Part shown: one piece after another, positions 1 through 14,131 of the stretch
Numbering within the stretch: position 1 is the first letter of the stretch
Layout of the letters: every line of letters starts with the position of its first letter
Notes under the pieces: generated by a model
What the model was told of the DNA's origin: nothing
Database searches by the model: none
Seen by the model: only the letters and a program-made list of their open reading frames with translations
Made by a program: the position numbers and the translations under genes
Assembly (NCBI RefSeq): GCF_910592395.1
Contig: NC_088322.1
Coordinates: forward strand, 14,503,431-14,567,430
Direction: 5' to 3'
Length of the DNA stretch: 64,000 nt
Source: Lineus longissimus
Lineage: Eukaryota > Nemertea > Pilidiophora > Heteronemertea > Lineidae

Positions 1-2997
1 ATCTTGTTGATTCAGTCAGGTAAAAGATATACCAGTGCCGTTCTTACTAGGTTTAGGGTATTTCGTAATGCTGTAAGGTTTGCATTAAAGATCTCTGGGA
101 ATTTAGTGATATTTCCAATTTCAGATCATAGAAACATTTGGTCAAGATTTAGTGAATTTTCACACGGTTTGGTCTGTAGAACTACATTTTCCAAAAATGG
201 GCATCCCGGTCAAAAATGGCCAATCAGAAAGACTCCACTCAATCATGGCTATGCTTTCTGCCCCGAACAAGCATGATAGATGCTTCCTGTTTGGTCAGTA
301 TGGTAAAAATTGCTGTTTTGAAATGTGACCCCAAAGTGCTCCTTTGAAATCTGACCCAAGAGTGGGGAACGGAGCCACCATTACGATGGCTGAGTGTGCA
401 AGTAATTTGTCTGGTTATCACCAGTCAACCACGGGGAAGCACGTAGCTGAATAGCTGACTCGCTCTCAGCAGAGCTGGTGCGGACAAAAGCCCTGCCCCA
501 TGCGTGCAATCAAGGCTGGAATGCGGTCTGCATGTCAGTTGTCCGATGTAGATTGAATTGTTACAATTATGAATTTGATTGGTAACAGTTAAACCGGCAA
601 TCAGTCATTGATCAGACATAAATATTAATGCAAACTATCGTGACGGTGGGATTTCTTCCTCTATGAATAGGCTCTCTTTTCTTTTCTTGACTTGTGGTAA
701 TAAAGTGTCATTTCAATAAAGATCATGTTGTTTTCCTTTGTACTGAACCCTGGCAGGATGGTCCTGGTATTGTGAGAACTACAGGACGTACCTCGGTCAC
801 ATGAGCTGCTTCAAGATGGCTACTTGCCATATAAATGTGGGGTACTTGGGCTTCGTCTTCAAAGGTACAATGCGATGGAACCTCCACTGGACTTGAGGTC
901 CGAGAGATGTCCAAGGTACTTGATGTTCACCAGGTACATTAGCTACTTAAGGTAGGCAACATGAATTGAGATAGAGGCGAGATGTGTACTCGGATAGGCA
1001 ACCTGGTGTTGCCAAGAAGAGTACTTGGGCCTGTCTTCAAAAGAAACGTGCTATAGAAACCTCGCCAGAGATAGAAAGGTTCAACCCTTGTATCGTTATT
1101 ATTTGACGAGACATGCCATAGGCATTCAGAAGCATGTTCTAGAGACGAATCATTCCAATGGCACTCAGACTTGTTGATATGTTGTATGCCATCCCGCCGA
1201 ATCGGGCCGAGCACCTCCACCGTGTTGCCGGAACGGTGCTAGAGAGATTCGATCTTACACAAGTGTTCGGATTGAGCTCAAGACTTCATCAGATATCAAC
1301 GTTTTATTGATCATATTGTAAACAAGCTTGGCTTAAAGATAAAAATTCCATATACAGTGTAACACCGGTAAAATTACACACAATAACAATCCGACACAGC
1401 GGAAATAATGCTGAAGACTTTGCTCCAAAGGTGAGGAGTCCGTCACATTACATGCAGATCAATTCAATCTGGTGTACTCTAAATCACATCAACTTTCAAT
1501 GTACATATTTAAAATTTACAGATACGACTTGAATAAAATGTGCATCAATGTAGTTATTTACATCAAGATTGTCTTCAAAGTGATAGAAAATGTTAATCGT
1601 ACCAACTTCAAAAGATAATGTAATGAATAATCTACGATGATACCAGAGTCAATTAGCTCACCAGGCCCGTTTGATTAGCCTACCAACGACATCGGTTCTT
1701 CTCTCTGTTCAGTAATCAATAATAGATAAGTTTTAAAGATGAATCCATTGAGAGACAATAATATCTTCTTCACGCATGGGAAACTATCGTTGGCAAGTTA
1801 CTTAAACATCCAAGTCATTATAGTTGCACAGCCTCACATCAGATGGAGGATCAAATGATGCGGAGTTTATCAGTGTTTGCAGTGCTTCAATCTAATCGAC
1901 TCCGAGGAAAACTACACTCAGTGTGTTGGTACATTAGTCCACAGCTTGACTACGCCCACGCTAGCGTTCGCTGATTGTTCATGGATCGAATATTAGAGAC
2001 CGTGAAGTTAGGTTATGATCTTATAATATAATCTCTACGTGTTGCTACGGTCAACGTTGCGTTTGATACCAAGGTCGGACTGCAGCCATGCCTTGTCTTA
2101 GCTAAGGCGCCCCGCGTACGCGGTCCCTGTCGCTCCCATCTGTATTCTTATCAATTCGATGAGCTTCTATAAATCAATTAAATTCATGCTTGCTATGAAA
2201 CCTTATCAACCCTTGCCACAGCCCTTTTCATTGAAACTATAACATATATTTCGATCGCAAAAACCGCATAACGATTATCTTTGAGAGACCCTGTCCACAT
2301 TAAGTTATCTCTACGCAAGAAATATATTCGATCTCCATTTTTGATGAACTAAAATTACCCCATTATTAAACCGACTGAACCCTGTAAAATTCTCTTCATG
2401 ATATCAACACGTCCTCAACTTGCAGCGAAGAATATATTCGCCAAAAGAAACAGATCCACAATTATACCACTGCGTTTCCATGGCAACTAAATTTCGTAGC
2501 GACAGAGAGAATCTGCTGAAAGTGTGTGTCTATTAGTAGCATCTTCAACTCCAAATTCATCTCGATGAAATTCTCCTTAAGAAAGTAATGAAGCGCCGGT
2601 CTTGAGACATAAGCAGATGGCCGTTGGCATTTGATTGCCTCGTCGAAAGGTGGCGCCTAAGAATTTAGCAATTTGATACAGGCCGCCATTTCACGACTCG
2701 CGTCACCTTCGCGTCACCATCAAAACACCGAAGAGAAAGCGTACTAGCGTCAAGCTAAGATTTTGCACTCCCCAAAACCACGAGGCATCACACCTCTTGA
2801 CGGTGTACAGCTAATGACGTCACTCGCTCTAGATGACCCTCTCGTGATGATTACGGAAATATTGTACAAAACGCAAATGCTTGGAAGGGAAACACTTGAA
2901 AAGAATTTAAGAATAAACAACTGGAAAGTATGAGGAAAAAGAAGGAAAAAACGTAAACAACGCCGAAAGACGTCTGAGATTAGTGTATGATTCGTCA
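1..2997. other. Gene-free flank downstream of Ly6 gene 1
   Basis: No coding exon is recognisable on either strand. The minus-strand 3' UTR of Ly6 gene 1 must start here, but no strong AATAAA lies close to its stop. A minus-strand AATAAAA at about 1307-1301 is the nearest one I see. Plus-strand poly(A)-type signals near 700 are listed separately. Confidence 0.5.
699..735 (+). promoter_or_regulatory. Paired AATAAA poly(A) signals
   Basis: AATAAA occurs at 699-704 and 715-720 on the plus strand, followed by a GT/T-rich stretch from about 725. This is the layout of a 3' end and may close a plus-strand gene lying before the window. No coding exon for such a gene is seen, so it may also be chance in AT-rich DNA. 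Confidence 0.3.
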
Positions 2998-3239
2998 TCA
3001 AGACGTGTATGAGGCTGTCAATAGGACTATCACTAGCACGGAGAGCACAAGTTCCATTTTTCGGGCGCATGCGCTCCAGGCGCCGCTTTTATTGCAGCCA
3101 TCTTCGTGACAGCACGTGGTACATATCCAGTTTCCATAGTCTGTATCGCAGGGGTATTTATCGACTGTTGCATTCATTTGCATATAGCATGAGGTGTTCT
3201 TGGAGCACGTTTTGCTGATAGAGAGCTTCTCGCTGGAAT
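2998..3239 (-). CDS. Ly6 gene 1, coding exon 3 (second half and GPI signal)
   Basis: 242 nt from acceptor CTTTCAG to the stop. It carries cysteines 6-12, the CTTCCHEDGCN closure and the C-terminal hydrophobic anchor signal. The 536 nt intron before it (3240-3774) holds nothing else recognisable. Confidence 0.88.
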
Positions 3240-6200
3240 CTGAAAGGAAGAAAACAGTAAATAAGACAGAATCAAAGTGATAAAAAAGACTGAACGTACT
3301 CTTGGATCATGTTGGGCAAACTGGTATAGGTGAATTTGGCACATGGGCGGCACATGTGGCACTGTTTTGCCGGATGAACACATTAGAAGCTCAGTGAGCA
3401 CGCGTCATCGGGGCGCACCAGGCAATGTGGTCCGAGACGGAAAGAGATGGAATATTTCGTGATCAAATCGATCACATATCTACCTCTTGATTGCTTAAAG
3501 GACGAAGAAGGATAATGGTTCTCGAACTTCGTTACTCTGGCCAAAACGTATAACTCTTTGTTACCAGTACCACGTTTGGCAATTACTGGCAGGGTACGTC
3601 TCATTTGAATAATACGTTAATGTTTAGTAAGTTAAGGCGCTGTCTATTGTGTCAATTGTTTCTTGTCAAGTCTAAATTGAAACTCCCTGACAGGAATACG
3701 CGTAGCGTTATCTCAAAGTTGAACATATATGTTGAACAGACAGATTCATTTTATATTCCCTCATCCAAACTTACCTAAATAACTCACAATGGTCTGACAC
3801 GTGTCGTAACCTTGCTCACACTCCTTCACGTCGTAGTCACTCATACAGTAATAGTTAGAGTTCTCATTCTCACACGTGAAACACTTGAGGGCGTTCAGAC
3901 CTGCGAAGAACCAAATGGACAAAAAAGATTAAACTCATGTTACATGTATTTGAAAAGCAGTTAGATGTTAACTATATATACTATTAACGCATGCGTGACA
4001 TCTTGGAGCTCTCAGGGTCACCAAAGGTAAGCTGAGGGAGGTCCAACCCTTCACATTCTGTAGCATTCGACCATGGGGGTATGAAATATTCGGATTACGC
4101 CCGTCATAAGCGCCTGATCTCCAGTAACAAGAGCACATCTTTGATATCCCCGCACTGCGCTCATCTCCCCGGCGCGTCCTCAGCTGCGTGGCTTCATCAG
4201 CCAAGCCCCCGCGGGCGGACACAGTCTTGAATGCCAAATGACACAGAGATAACACGCCAAGAGCCCGAGGAAAGATCTCTCAATTATGAGACTCGTATTC
4301 TTAACGATCTGCTCGACTACATCGTTCCGACCTCGTTTGCAAATATTGACTGGTGGCCCTCAGCACTATAGGGGCTGGTTCAGAAGTGTACAGCATTCGG
4401 CGACATCAACAACGCTACATGTATGATTTTCAGCGTAACACGTGAACATTGAAACACACAAGTCTCTCTTTGACAGCGGCAAGAGACAGGGACTCGATCA
4501 GACTCATACATCGCCGGGCGACAAGAACAAGGATTCTCTATGTGGGCAGAGTGTGGCTGTTTCACAAAGGCGCGCTGAGGGAGCAGGTCCCGGTTGTTGA
4601 ACACATGTTTTGTGACACGTTGGCGTTTACTTGGTGTTAAATACACTATAACTGAAGTTGAGTTAACGCCAGCGGTAGTGCCTCAACTTGTTTTGAGCAA
4701 CCAGTCCCTACTAGACGGGATGCATTGCGTAGCAACTCGTCCAGCTTTAAGTGAGCTTGAATATCAGTATCGGGTCTCCTTTTTGACACGGTCCCTATAT
4801 AATCAGTAACGGGTTACAAAATACAGAACTCTTTGTTGGGCAGGCTGGAGAACTCACCAATTTCGCGCTAGGATTCAGAGGGCCACGTTTCCATGGTGAC
4901 GGAAACTTAGGGCTCGCGGAGGCGGATTGGAGAGCTGCAGTAGGCTTCCTGTCCGTGACAGACCAGCAGCTGGCGGAGACGCGGCTTCCTCAGATCAATC
5001 CGCCGGAAATATTGAGATGCCAGTTGTGCTGCTTGCTATTCACCCTACCCGAAAGCAAATTCTTAAATTTCTTAAATTCGCAACTTTCATTTCGGCAAAT
5101 TACTGAGAAACCTTGACAAAATTAAAGGCAAAGGAGGGCTTTATGTGACATTCAATAACATAAGATTGATGCATCCTTGTCTTGATACACATACTGCTGA
5201 AATAATCCATTCTCCCTTATAACTTGCCAATCTAGTGAGGATTTTCCCGCTATGCTTGACGCGACTCGCACAAAGAATAAGACACATGGAGATTTTCTGA
5301 TTAAACGATACTAGAAAAGGCACTGATTCTTCCAACATGCTTGACGAGATATATGTACCCTCAAGGAATAGAGATAGCTTATTAAACGTCTCTTTGACTC
5401 AGAAGACACTTGACTATCCAATAACTGCTGCGAATTGCTCTATCTTGAGATAGCATCACAGAAGAAGTGTCCATCCCGTATTATCTGGCGTAAGCAATTG
5501 TCTCTTTGATATGAGATACCTGAGTGGCAAACAAGAGAGAATATGGCACACTCGCCTACCTTTTCAAAGGTACCCATTTTTCACAGAAGGTAATAATGAT
5601 AAGGTTTTTCCTTCCGAACATGTTCATTTCGTGTTCATTAATCATTACTTGGTTGCTTGCGCAATAAATAATAGCGATGTTTATTACAGCAAAGGCGATA
5701 AGTATGATGTAAAGGTATTGATTACAGTCACTGATGCTGATTTTAGAATATACAATACGTGAACATCACGATTGTCACATTAACAGCAGAAGGTGTGCCC
5801 AAAATAATTTTTTTTAAACAAGAAGCAGAATACAACAGTTATCCATATGGTTCAAATAAAATGAGTACGTGTACCTGTATTTTTCGAAACAGAAAGCAAA
5901 CAAACAACATTTTACAGTGACATCTGAAATGGATTTTAAAAAGATGCCACATTCATAAGAATTGATATTCAAAGATTGTTCGCGTCAATAGAATTCGGTT
6001 CAAAATTCAACTCAATTTATCGTATTCACCTTATTCTGAATTGATAAATTGGTCTCCATGACTACGGATAGATGTTGTCGCTAGTTTGACAGGACGTGTG
6101 AGATTTCATAACACCAAGTGGTAACAGTTTTTAAATTAAAGGTGGAACCGCTTCGCTATGGAGATATCAGCTATCTTTCGTACGCTTCAAGCAGAATGAT

Positions 6201-9200
6201 CATCCGACTATGACTTCCTCATGGTAGAGACTTTCAATGTCACATGAACAACTAGACGCCACTCGATCACATTTGAATATTTGCTGCATATCACTGTAAC
6301 ATCAACACATCACTGCCATTCGTAATTTAGATGTCATTTTAATGTAAAGGTCTGGAATAAAAGTGCAAAACGGAAAATACATTTGGTCAGAAACAGAAAA
6401 ATTCTTGATGCTATTTTGCCATGCATTGTTTACGATCACGATCCACCAGATTGCAATAGAACCTAAATGTCACGCCCCCGCCGTCATTTCAATCAACTCA
6501 GAAACTGGAGGAAACATCGCGCAGCACGATGGCATTCAACTTATTGAATATTTTATCACTTTGACAGCTTCTAATGTTGCAGCAACAAATTTTCCTTTCA
6601 CCTGGGACGCTGCAAAGCAATAAGACACGAACAACAACTGGCCAATGTTGACGCTTCGACCATCCAGTGGTGTAAGTGTATTAATGTTGGCAAAAATATA
6701 AGGCTCGCTCACATGTTTCTGATTAAAGTTTTTGTAATCATATTCTGAGCATTTTCTTTGGTAATAGTCGCTATATTTTATCGCTGTGTCAGTTTCAAAC
6801 GTTGCAGCAAGATTTTCCTCAGCGTTGAGATTTGACAACCTGCCATCAAAATGATTGTCACGTCAACTCTCCATGATGGATTATCAGAATCACATATCTC
6901 ATTCGAGTGATCACTTCCTTTGGTAAAAGTCAAGTCGACCAGGCCAATTCATTTGAATTTGCTTTCAGGTTGACAGTTTCCAGTGTTGCACTAAGATTTC
7001 TCCCCACCAGCTAGGAGATGTGAAAACCTGGTGCTAATTCATCTGTCAATATGCAATGAATGATTGAAAACTTTTTAATATCGCTCCGCTGTGCGGAAGT
7101 CAATCCAAGTGTCACTGACACCAGTCGACCTGCTCTCAGCATCTTCACTCGGAACACAATTTCATATCGTCTACGCAGGGTACCTCAATGGATTCGCGGA
7201 CAAGGAAGTAAGGAATGCGGACATGTTAAATTTACATAGATATTGGTTTTCTTTCCTTTTATATCAACTCAATGGGCATGATGGGTGCGACATGTACCAA
7301 ATAATACAGACTGGCGTGTACCTGCTGTAAATATCAACATATCGCACACACAGATTAAACCAATCCCACGTCGTTGGTGTTCGTTTGTGTGTAGACATCA
7401 GGAAAGTGGAGGCTCCTGATAACTAACTGGCCATTCTCTTTCCAACAAGTCCATCAGCGCTACCAGTCCCCTCCGTGCCATGGCTCCTGTCTTTAGTTGC
7501 TTGGCCAACTGCCTACGGGTCCCTCGCAGGTGACACTCCACCTCGAAGAATATAAGGTTTACCGTTTTCATAAATTATTGAAATCATTTTTGTCGAAAAT
7601 GTCAGCAGTCGATGAATGGATGGCCATGACTAAACGAAAGCCTCTCCATCTGAGGCCAAGTTGGTGGAAACGAACCAAAGATATGTTCAGGTTGGCGGAA
7701 CATTTGCAAGTTCGTGTCACATCACTCTGCATACTGCATCCTGCAATACTTATGTTCGAGGTTTTTTTACTGAATCGTCTGAGCTGGTTGTCAATAATGT
7801 CAAAACAGGACATATACGTCAGATCCTGTCAGCTGCTTCGTCTGAGAGTATCCTTTATAATGCAAAAGAAGAAAAAAAGTGTTCCATGCACTATAGCTGA
7901 AATAGAGCGGCTTGACGAGCGTCCTGATTGCGGGACAGGTTACCGCCACTATCAGTATATTAGTGACAGCATCCATCTCTCTAGACCACGGTCCGGTTAT
8001 TAGAAAGCATGTTAGCTCATAACATCATGCTGACATGTTGTTACATGTGCATTGATGTACATGAAACAAACTCTCCATTATTGGGATTAAACTACACAGA
8101 CCAATGGGTAGAGCGAATGTCGAGCCGGTCCCTTCACCAATAAGCCAACGACTTCGAGAAATCTTTATTTACTGAACGTAGATGAAAGTTGGCGTGGCAA
8201 TCCCTGATTGAGAGGCTGGCCGTTACACACAATGGTCCAATCATGGACGACTCTCAAGTAATCGCCTAACTTGCCAAAGTTAATCAAGCCGAAGGAATAC
8301 ATTCTGAACCAACAGAGGCACTCCGTCCGTTACCTCTCCTCATTGGTTTAACGGAGTCCGGGTCGGCGGAGTGGATCCAAAGCTTGAGAGTGAAGATGAA
8401 AGGAATCTGACAGGAGAAGACACATCAATCTGTCCCGGAATCAAACTACTCAGGTTACTCGACCTTCAAAGTAACCAGCCAGACCATTGCACGTCTCTCT
8501 GAAAGTGTAAATCCTCACAAATCACGTTAATTCGTTTTATTACAAGGAAACAAACGAGAACAGACGATAATGTTCCTTTATTGATTCTCGACGCTTGTAA
8601 CGCAGCATGGAGATGAAGTGGGGGTGCCATTCGCCTCATTGAAGCCTAATTTACCTATAGCTTCGAAGATCGATGGAACATAAGCAAGCTCGGGAACAAG
8701 TTTTTATTCCTGGGGTGCAGAATGCTGGAGTTCGCCTCAGTTAGAACTACAGGCAGGTGCAGGGGAGGGCTTAATTGGCTATCTTTAGGTGACTAATATG
8801 CACAGTGACGGAATTGGGTCATGCTTGATTCACCGCTAGAGAATCGATGGCCCCATTCAAATTTACATTTCACCTACTTCATCCGACCCACGGGCAGCGC
8901 TGGCATTGTCTCACGCCTTTAAGCTTGCTCTCTGGGTTGCAGGTGCCAGACGAACATCATTAACGAGCTCTCGAGCAGAAACGGCTAATAATTAGGGGAA
9001 GAATCACGTTAGGGAAATAGCGAGAATGGTACTCGTCTACTTATTGGCTGGTCGGTTTCTGATTGCTTTGACCCTCAGGTCGCCTGGGGATTGAAAGGTG
9101 CACCATATCAAAATCACGGCGCTATGAGTTCGGAAGCACCAACATTCTGGTGAATTTCATTGGCACACGTTTAATTCGACCGCTGCACCGAAAACCAATT

Positions 9201-12200
9201 AAAGGCCAATGATGGTTTTCTACATCAACACAGCAACACCAGATATAATTTGAGAATATCCATCCACTACTCACGTCTAAATGGCAGTGTAACGACAACG
9301 ACTGTGACACCCGTAGTTAGCAATGGCTTGATTAAAGAAAGAAAATACTGGTCTAAAGACGGGCTTCTGGCTTCTTCGATAGCTTGTAATCTGGTCCAAG
9401 TTATATATAGAAGGGAGACTGCTTACTATTTGTGTGAGATTCGCGGGCGATGGCTCATCGGTCATGTCCAATCATCAGCCAAGCATCAACTATAACACCG
9501 CCGACATCACACGCATGTCCCATATGACAAGGCATCATTCATCCTCTCCATATAGTGGATTGCGATTATTGATAATTTTTATCAACAGTTCCAGTGATTT
9601 TATCTACTGGTCGAGATAGGTCGCCTAGCACATCGGACTCCGCCACGACAGCCTCCTGCTGGCTGTTGCCAAGAAGATAGTTTGGACGTGTGACAAGGGC
9701 AAATGGGAGCCTCTTAGAAATTAAGGGTTCTTAGCTTTTGAATAACCTTTAAAGCTTGTTTAGCCACACATAGGCCTATAACATATACCCCGTAGACGTT
9801 TTTCGGGAAAAAAATTAAAAACAAAAGCTACTGCTTTTTGAGATTGGACAAAAACTGCATCACTGTACTGGCTGAAAAACCGTCAGAGCTTTTCCAAAAG
9901 CCAAAAATCTTAGTTTATTTCTCCGAGTTCACTTCTGAAGGACAGAGTTGAAGGCCACCAAGAACGTGCTCGACAGATGAAGAAGTTTTTCGCTGGACCC
10001 TATCACAGACTTGATGGGCGGAAAGACCAGAGACTTGGTTCGGGGCCTCGCAGGACAGGATAGTGTTCAACATGCAGGGTCACCACAAGACCGAATGTTG
10101 CGTGGCATGATGATGATGACAACTGAGACATGCACCCTTGTGAGTCCCAATAGAGAGCGTCTACTGATCGTGTACACACGGGGGAATAAACCGAAGGAAG
10201 ATATCACCTGCTGCGACCATTAAGGTTATGGAAATGAGACTTCGAACGGCAAGCTAAATGTCAATAATGGAGAAGAATATGGTATAGCCACATTCGCAGA
10301 ATGATAGTGTTGGGCTTGCAAATTGAAAAAGCTGTTGAATACCAATGTTTACATATGAGGTTATAAGGAGATCCATGACCCACTGGTGAATTGCACCCGC
10401 GGGAAATGAAGCCGGCAGTGCCGTAAATTAAAACGCCAAGCAGAATACTGATGGGACGCGGAACAGAATGGTAGCGTATGCGATGGAAGGCCTCCGACTA
10501 CGGACTTTGAAAGCCACCAAGTCTAGTTTCGGTATAAGAAGGCGTTTCTAGCGAGGATTCGTCGGCGGAATTCTTGTTTTCTGAGGTTGTGTTTGTTGGC
10601 AGTAGAATGCCAGGATATCATCTCCGTGATCTAGCAAAGCAGTGATCTCTCAGGGCCGAATCTTCAATTAATAACTTACATCGGTGTAAAGTTATCAACT
10701 CATGATATCATGCTGCCTTGATTGTCTATCGGCAAGTAGCTGTTTGGGATTCTATTTCGACCTGTGATTTACTGTGTTAAAGTTGCATTCGCCATCCTAT
10801 GTTCAATCCGGTTTATTTTGAAATGACTTCAGCCAGAACAGTTTGGCATTTGAACTGGCTAACGGCGCGACCCCTTACCTTTACTATTATGCAGAATTAA
10901 TGTTCAACAAGTTAAGCTATACTTGGTATTCAGCGAGACAGCCTCAATAGCCAGCACTAAGCAACATAGCATTATCCAACAATTTCCCCACGCTCATTCC
11001 CTCGGTCATGGCATTCAACTCCCCAGCATTACCTTCATTTGTATTCTCAAAGTTACTTCAATTTCACTGGTAGCTGTTATAACCTTAGCATAACTGCTAC
11101 AACAACTTATATTATACATAATTATACGAAACTAGGAGTGTTCTTATAGCTTGTTCAAGAATGGGAAATACTACGCTTTATTGTTTGTTTGTTTTTTCTA
11201 TTATGCTCAAGGAATTATCAATTTGTGTTTCTTCGTCCTGCATCTAGGTAGTCATGAAGTAGTTTGCAAATATACATTCTGCCGTGCACATAGAATCGCG
11301 TACCACTGAGCAAAACTACGGCAGCCGCTATGTGACGCTGACTGTCATTCGGGTATTTCATTCTTGGCAGTAGAGGTTAGAGTGACGTAGAAAAACAATT
11401 CGGGAGAGACTAGTTTTTGGCAGAAATCTTGTCGAAATACTTCACAATAGAAACCAAGATGGCGACCACCATGAGAAACAAAGGTGAACTGATCACACAA
11501 CGACTGTTGATGAGGCAAAAACTAACGGAATCTTGCCTCATCTGCCGCTCTAAATTTAAAATAAGCCCCGCACCCCAAGGGATGGCTAACAACCACATCT
11601 AATTGCAAACGAAACTAAGAGTGACAGCGAAACGCAACCGCATGAATATTTTATGATCAAATCCCGAATTGTTAAACATCAAAGCATAAATTGGATCGAT
11701 GCTGCTCAAAATCTAATGATATTTTACTTTTCGAAGATTAGTTACTCGTAGCAGATGATGTTTCTAATTTTCGTCATCGTACGCGCGTTAGATGATATTG
11801 CCGGATCGTTATAAAACATAGGGCATTTCAGCTGGGTTAGAAAAGAATAGAGACATTGGCAGCAAGACATATTTTCTTTCAGCTGGGTCTACAACATAAA
11901 ATGGTTAGGAGGATACATTATAGGATGCAGGAACAAACAACATACTTGCACTCCTTTCCTAGGCATTGTCTCATTGTGCCATTAAAACGCCGGGAAGGAG
12001 CATTCGTTTTTATTGATACCAGGACCCAGCACAACAATATGTTGTTGACATGCTGAAGTACGTCATCAGCGACAACTAACAAAACTTGACATTACGTATT
12101 TAGCCATGTTTGTGAAATATTTTTATAACTGCTAAAACAGCCAACGAGAGGGATATGTGTTCTTTAATAAACTGCATCGTAGGCGTACTTCCAAGTCTTA

Positions 12201-14131
12201 AAGCCTTCAAGTAATTATCATTATACATTTATATGATGATTGGAGTGTGTTTGTAAGCAATTAAAACATACGTGTACATATTGTTAATGGTTATCGACCT
12301 GCCAGACAAGAAATAACTGCGGTTTAGTTTATATCAGACATGAGGGTTTTGATCATACAGACAGAATTGCTGAAAGGAAATATGACTCATCATAATGATG
12401 CAAAGGACGGTAAAAACGATGTTGCTGAGAAAAAATGACTATGCAAGACGCAATTAGAAATCCTTACAATAGTAGATTCTGCGGGGTTCTTGATGGATCA
12501 TGGCGCAACAAAGATAGAGATAATTCTGCCATCATCACAATACAATGCAATAAACGGATTCTCCGCTTTGATGATACAGAAAGAATGCAATTACACAGAA
12601 AGAGAGAGTGTGTATCGCAAAATGAACAGCCTGTGTTCTCATCAAACGATGGTTCGTCGATTCATTTCATACTGGTAATTAGCCCTGGCCAAATATATTT
12701 GTATACGGGGACTTAGGCAAAAGCAAAGGGGGTCGGAGGGTTTATTTGGTGATGAAGAAATAACACAATTACACATCAGAGGGTTGACGAGAACAGCCAG
12801 TGTGGTAAATCAAACGAAGAATCACCGATTCATTTCATATTCGCTCTTAACTGAAGACTAAAAATGCAGGTATCAGAAGCAAAATGATGTCGGTTTGGTA
12901 CGCCAAACAGGGATTCGCCCATTCATATCATATTAGCAATGAGCCAATGTTTTATTAAATGGAAAAGAGAGGAACGGCTGAAGCCATTCGTTTTTAGGAA
13001 TAACGAAATGTACGGCATGGGAGCTCTCTCCGTCAGCTTTCTTTTAGTTCGTTACATGCGCTTTTTTAGAAAAGGCCATTAGGTGACCTTAAAGGAAGTG
13101 TTAGACCTATAAACACATTAGCTACACTACACTGTTACGCTATAGTGAAGTATATCAATGCGGGCCATGTTCGCGATCACGTGTTCAAGATGTTCATTTC
13201 GTGGCTTTTGATGATAACAATATCAAATAACAACATGTGGATCATTTCATCCGTCGCATGTCACAAGGGACATGCAGGAAAGATTCCATGAGAGCGCTCG
13301 TTTGTTTTGATAGCTTTTCGGGCAAAACAATGTGGCTATAAGCTATAATCCAAACAATAGCATGGATGCACACCATAGATTTCTCCTAGCAACGTTTGCC
13401 TCTCTGATTGCGTGCCTCATTCGGTGACTTCGATTAAACAACAGAGAACACACATGAACATCACTTTATCTGTTGCATGTCACAAGCGAAACAGAGAAGA
13501 TACCAAGTGGGAGGATGACATGGCGTGTTGATCAACTCGACTGCCAAGTAGGCGATTAGCCAATTAAGTACAAAGGACTCTCGACTCGGCCTTCAATCGC
13601 TGATGAGATGTGATGATGTTGCTGACGGGACCCAATCTTTAGGGGTAAAGGTCTTCGTATTGACTTGCGCTAGCCCACATGTATATTTCGCTGCCGTGTC
13701 ATGTCACTGGCGTTAAATTTATGGCAATTAGCTAACTGTATCGTTGTTTTTGTGTATCATACATCACTGACTGCTGTTACTTGCAGATAGTAGCACCTTC
13801 ATATTTCAACCTTGTTTTGTTTTTAGCGGAAATTCCAAAGATTCTGGTACAGTTGTTTGGTCGCGTGCTACTGAACAGATGATACAGTCCTGGACGAGAA
13901 GAGGTAAATTTCCCTTGAAACTGCGTCCCTTTCACAGCAAAGGGTTGAAGCATGAGGAATACAATAAGCATCTTCGCGAAACATTGCCGAGTTAGCAATA
14001 AGAGCGGTGAGAGCATCTCATTCTTAACATAACAATCAGAGACAATACAAGATAGAATAAAATATCTTACCAGATATCACAACAGCCCCCACGGCTAGCT
14101 GTAACCACACACTAATCCAGCTGAAATCCAT
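2998..14131 (-). CDS. Ly6/uPAR-family three-finger protein, GPI-anchor type (Ly6 gene 1)
   Basis: Three coding exons on the minus strand assemble into about 142 residues: 14131-14071, 3900-3775 and 3239-2998. Donors are GTAAGATATT and GTAAGTTTGG, acceptors are TTCTTCGCAG and CTTTCAG, and both introns are phase 1. Exon 1 gives a signal peptide (MDFSWISVWL, then a hydrophobic core). The mature part opens LKCFTC and closes with WICTTCC and DGCN, the Ly6/uPAR signature. I count 12 cysteines, two more than the common ten. Two N-glycosylation sequons (NTS, NAT) lie in exon 3. The tail after DGCN has small residues (NKSGA) and then a hydrophobic stretch (MELVLSVLVIVLLTA) ending at the stop, as expected for GPI attachment. 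Such proteins sit on the outer plasma membrane; the ligand is unknown. The first intron is 10,170 bp. Exon joining is inferred from phase and signals; no transcript was seen. Confidence 0.85.
3775..3900 (-). CDS. Ly6 gene 1, coding exon 2 (first half of the three-finger domain)
   Basis: 126 nt between acceptor TTCTTCGCAG and donor GTAAGTTTGG. It carries cysteines 1-5, including the opening CFTC pair and the YDTC that usually ends the second finger half. Phase is 1 on both sides. Confidence 0.85.
6535..7010. repeat. Three diverged tandem copies in Ly6 gene 1 intron
   Basis: Related blocks with the pattern TTGACAG..TT..AA.GTTGCAGCAA..AATTTTCC recur with cores at about 6577, 6801 and 6985. Spacing is 224 and 184 bp. 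The two later copies are also preceded by a shared TTTGGTAA.AGTC stretch. Divergence is high, so this is an old duplication. Confidence 0.5.
8000..8065 (+). repeat. Diverged copy of a MITE-like element
   Basis: The segment begins TTAGAAAGCATGTTAGC and continues with TGATGTACATGAAAC. It lines up directly with the foldback element at 33143-33244 (5' terminal repeat and interior). A clear 3' terminal repeat is missing, so it looks truncated or decayed. Confidence 0.4.
12624..12946. repeat. Diverged tandem repeat in Ly6 gene 1 intron
   Basis: Blocks at 12624-12675 and 12792-12844 share AACAGCC.GTGT and GATTCATTTCATA at an offset of 168 bp. A weaker third block (CCCATTCATATCATATT) lies near 12917-12934. 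Confidence 0.45.
13231..13490. repeat. Two diverged copies around GCATGTCACAAG
   Basis: Segments at 13231-13275 and 13445-13490 share ATCA.TT.ATC.GT.GCATGTCACAAG. They are about 214 bp apart in the same intron. Confidence 0.4.
14071..14131 (-). CDS. Ly6 gene 1, coding exon 1 (signal peptide)
   Basis: The 61 nt encode 20 residues plus one base and then donor G|GTAAGATATT. The start is chosen because it is the ATG in frame with a hydrophobic leader and with the phase-1 junction demanded by exon 2 (G plus GT makes a glycine codon). Confidence 0.78.

Larger units (their letters stand above)
3901..14070 (-). other. Giant first intron of Ly6 gene 1
   Basis: This 10.2 kb stretch between the signal-peptide exon and exon 2 contains no recognisable exon. 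All long open frames in it lack family motifs and splice context. It holds diverged local duplications (6535-7010, 12624-12946, 13231-13490) and a copy of a dispersed element near 8000. Confidence 0.6.

Noticed and set aside
7497..8003. 168-codon open frame on the plus strand
   Set aside because: It starts from a non-ATG codon, has no motif I recognise, no splice context, and overlaps a repeat copy at its 3' edge. Long frames of this size arise by chance in a window this long.
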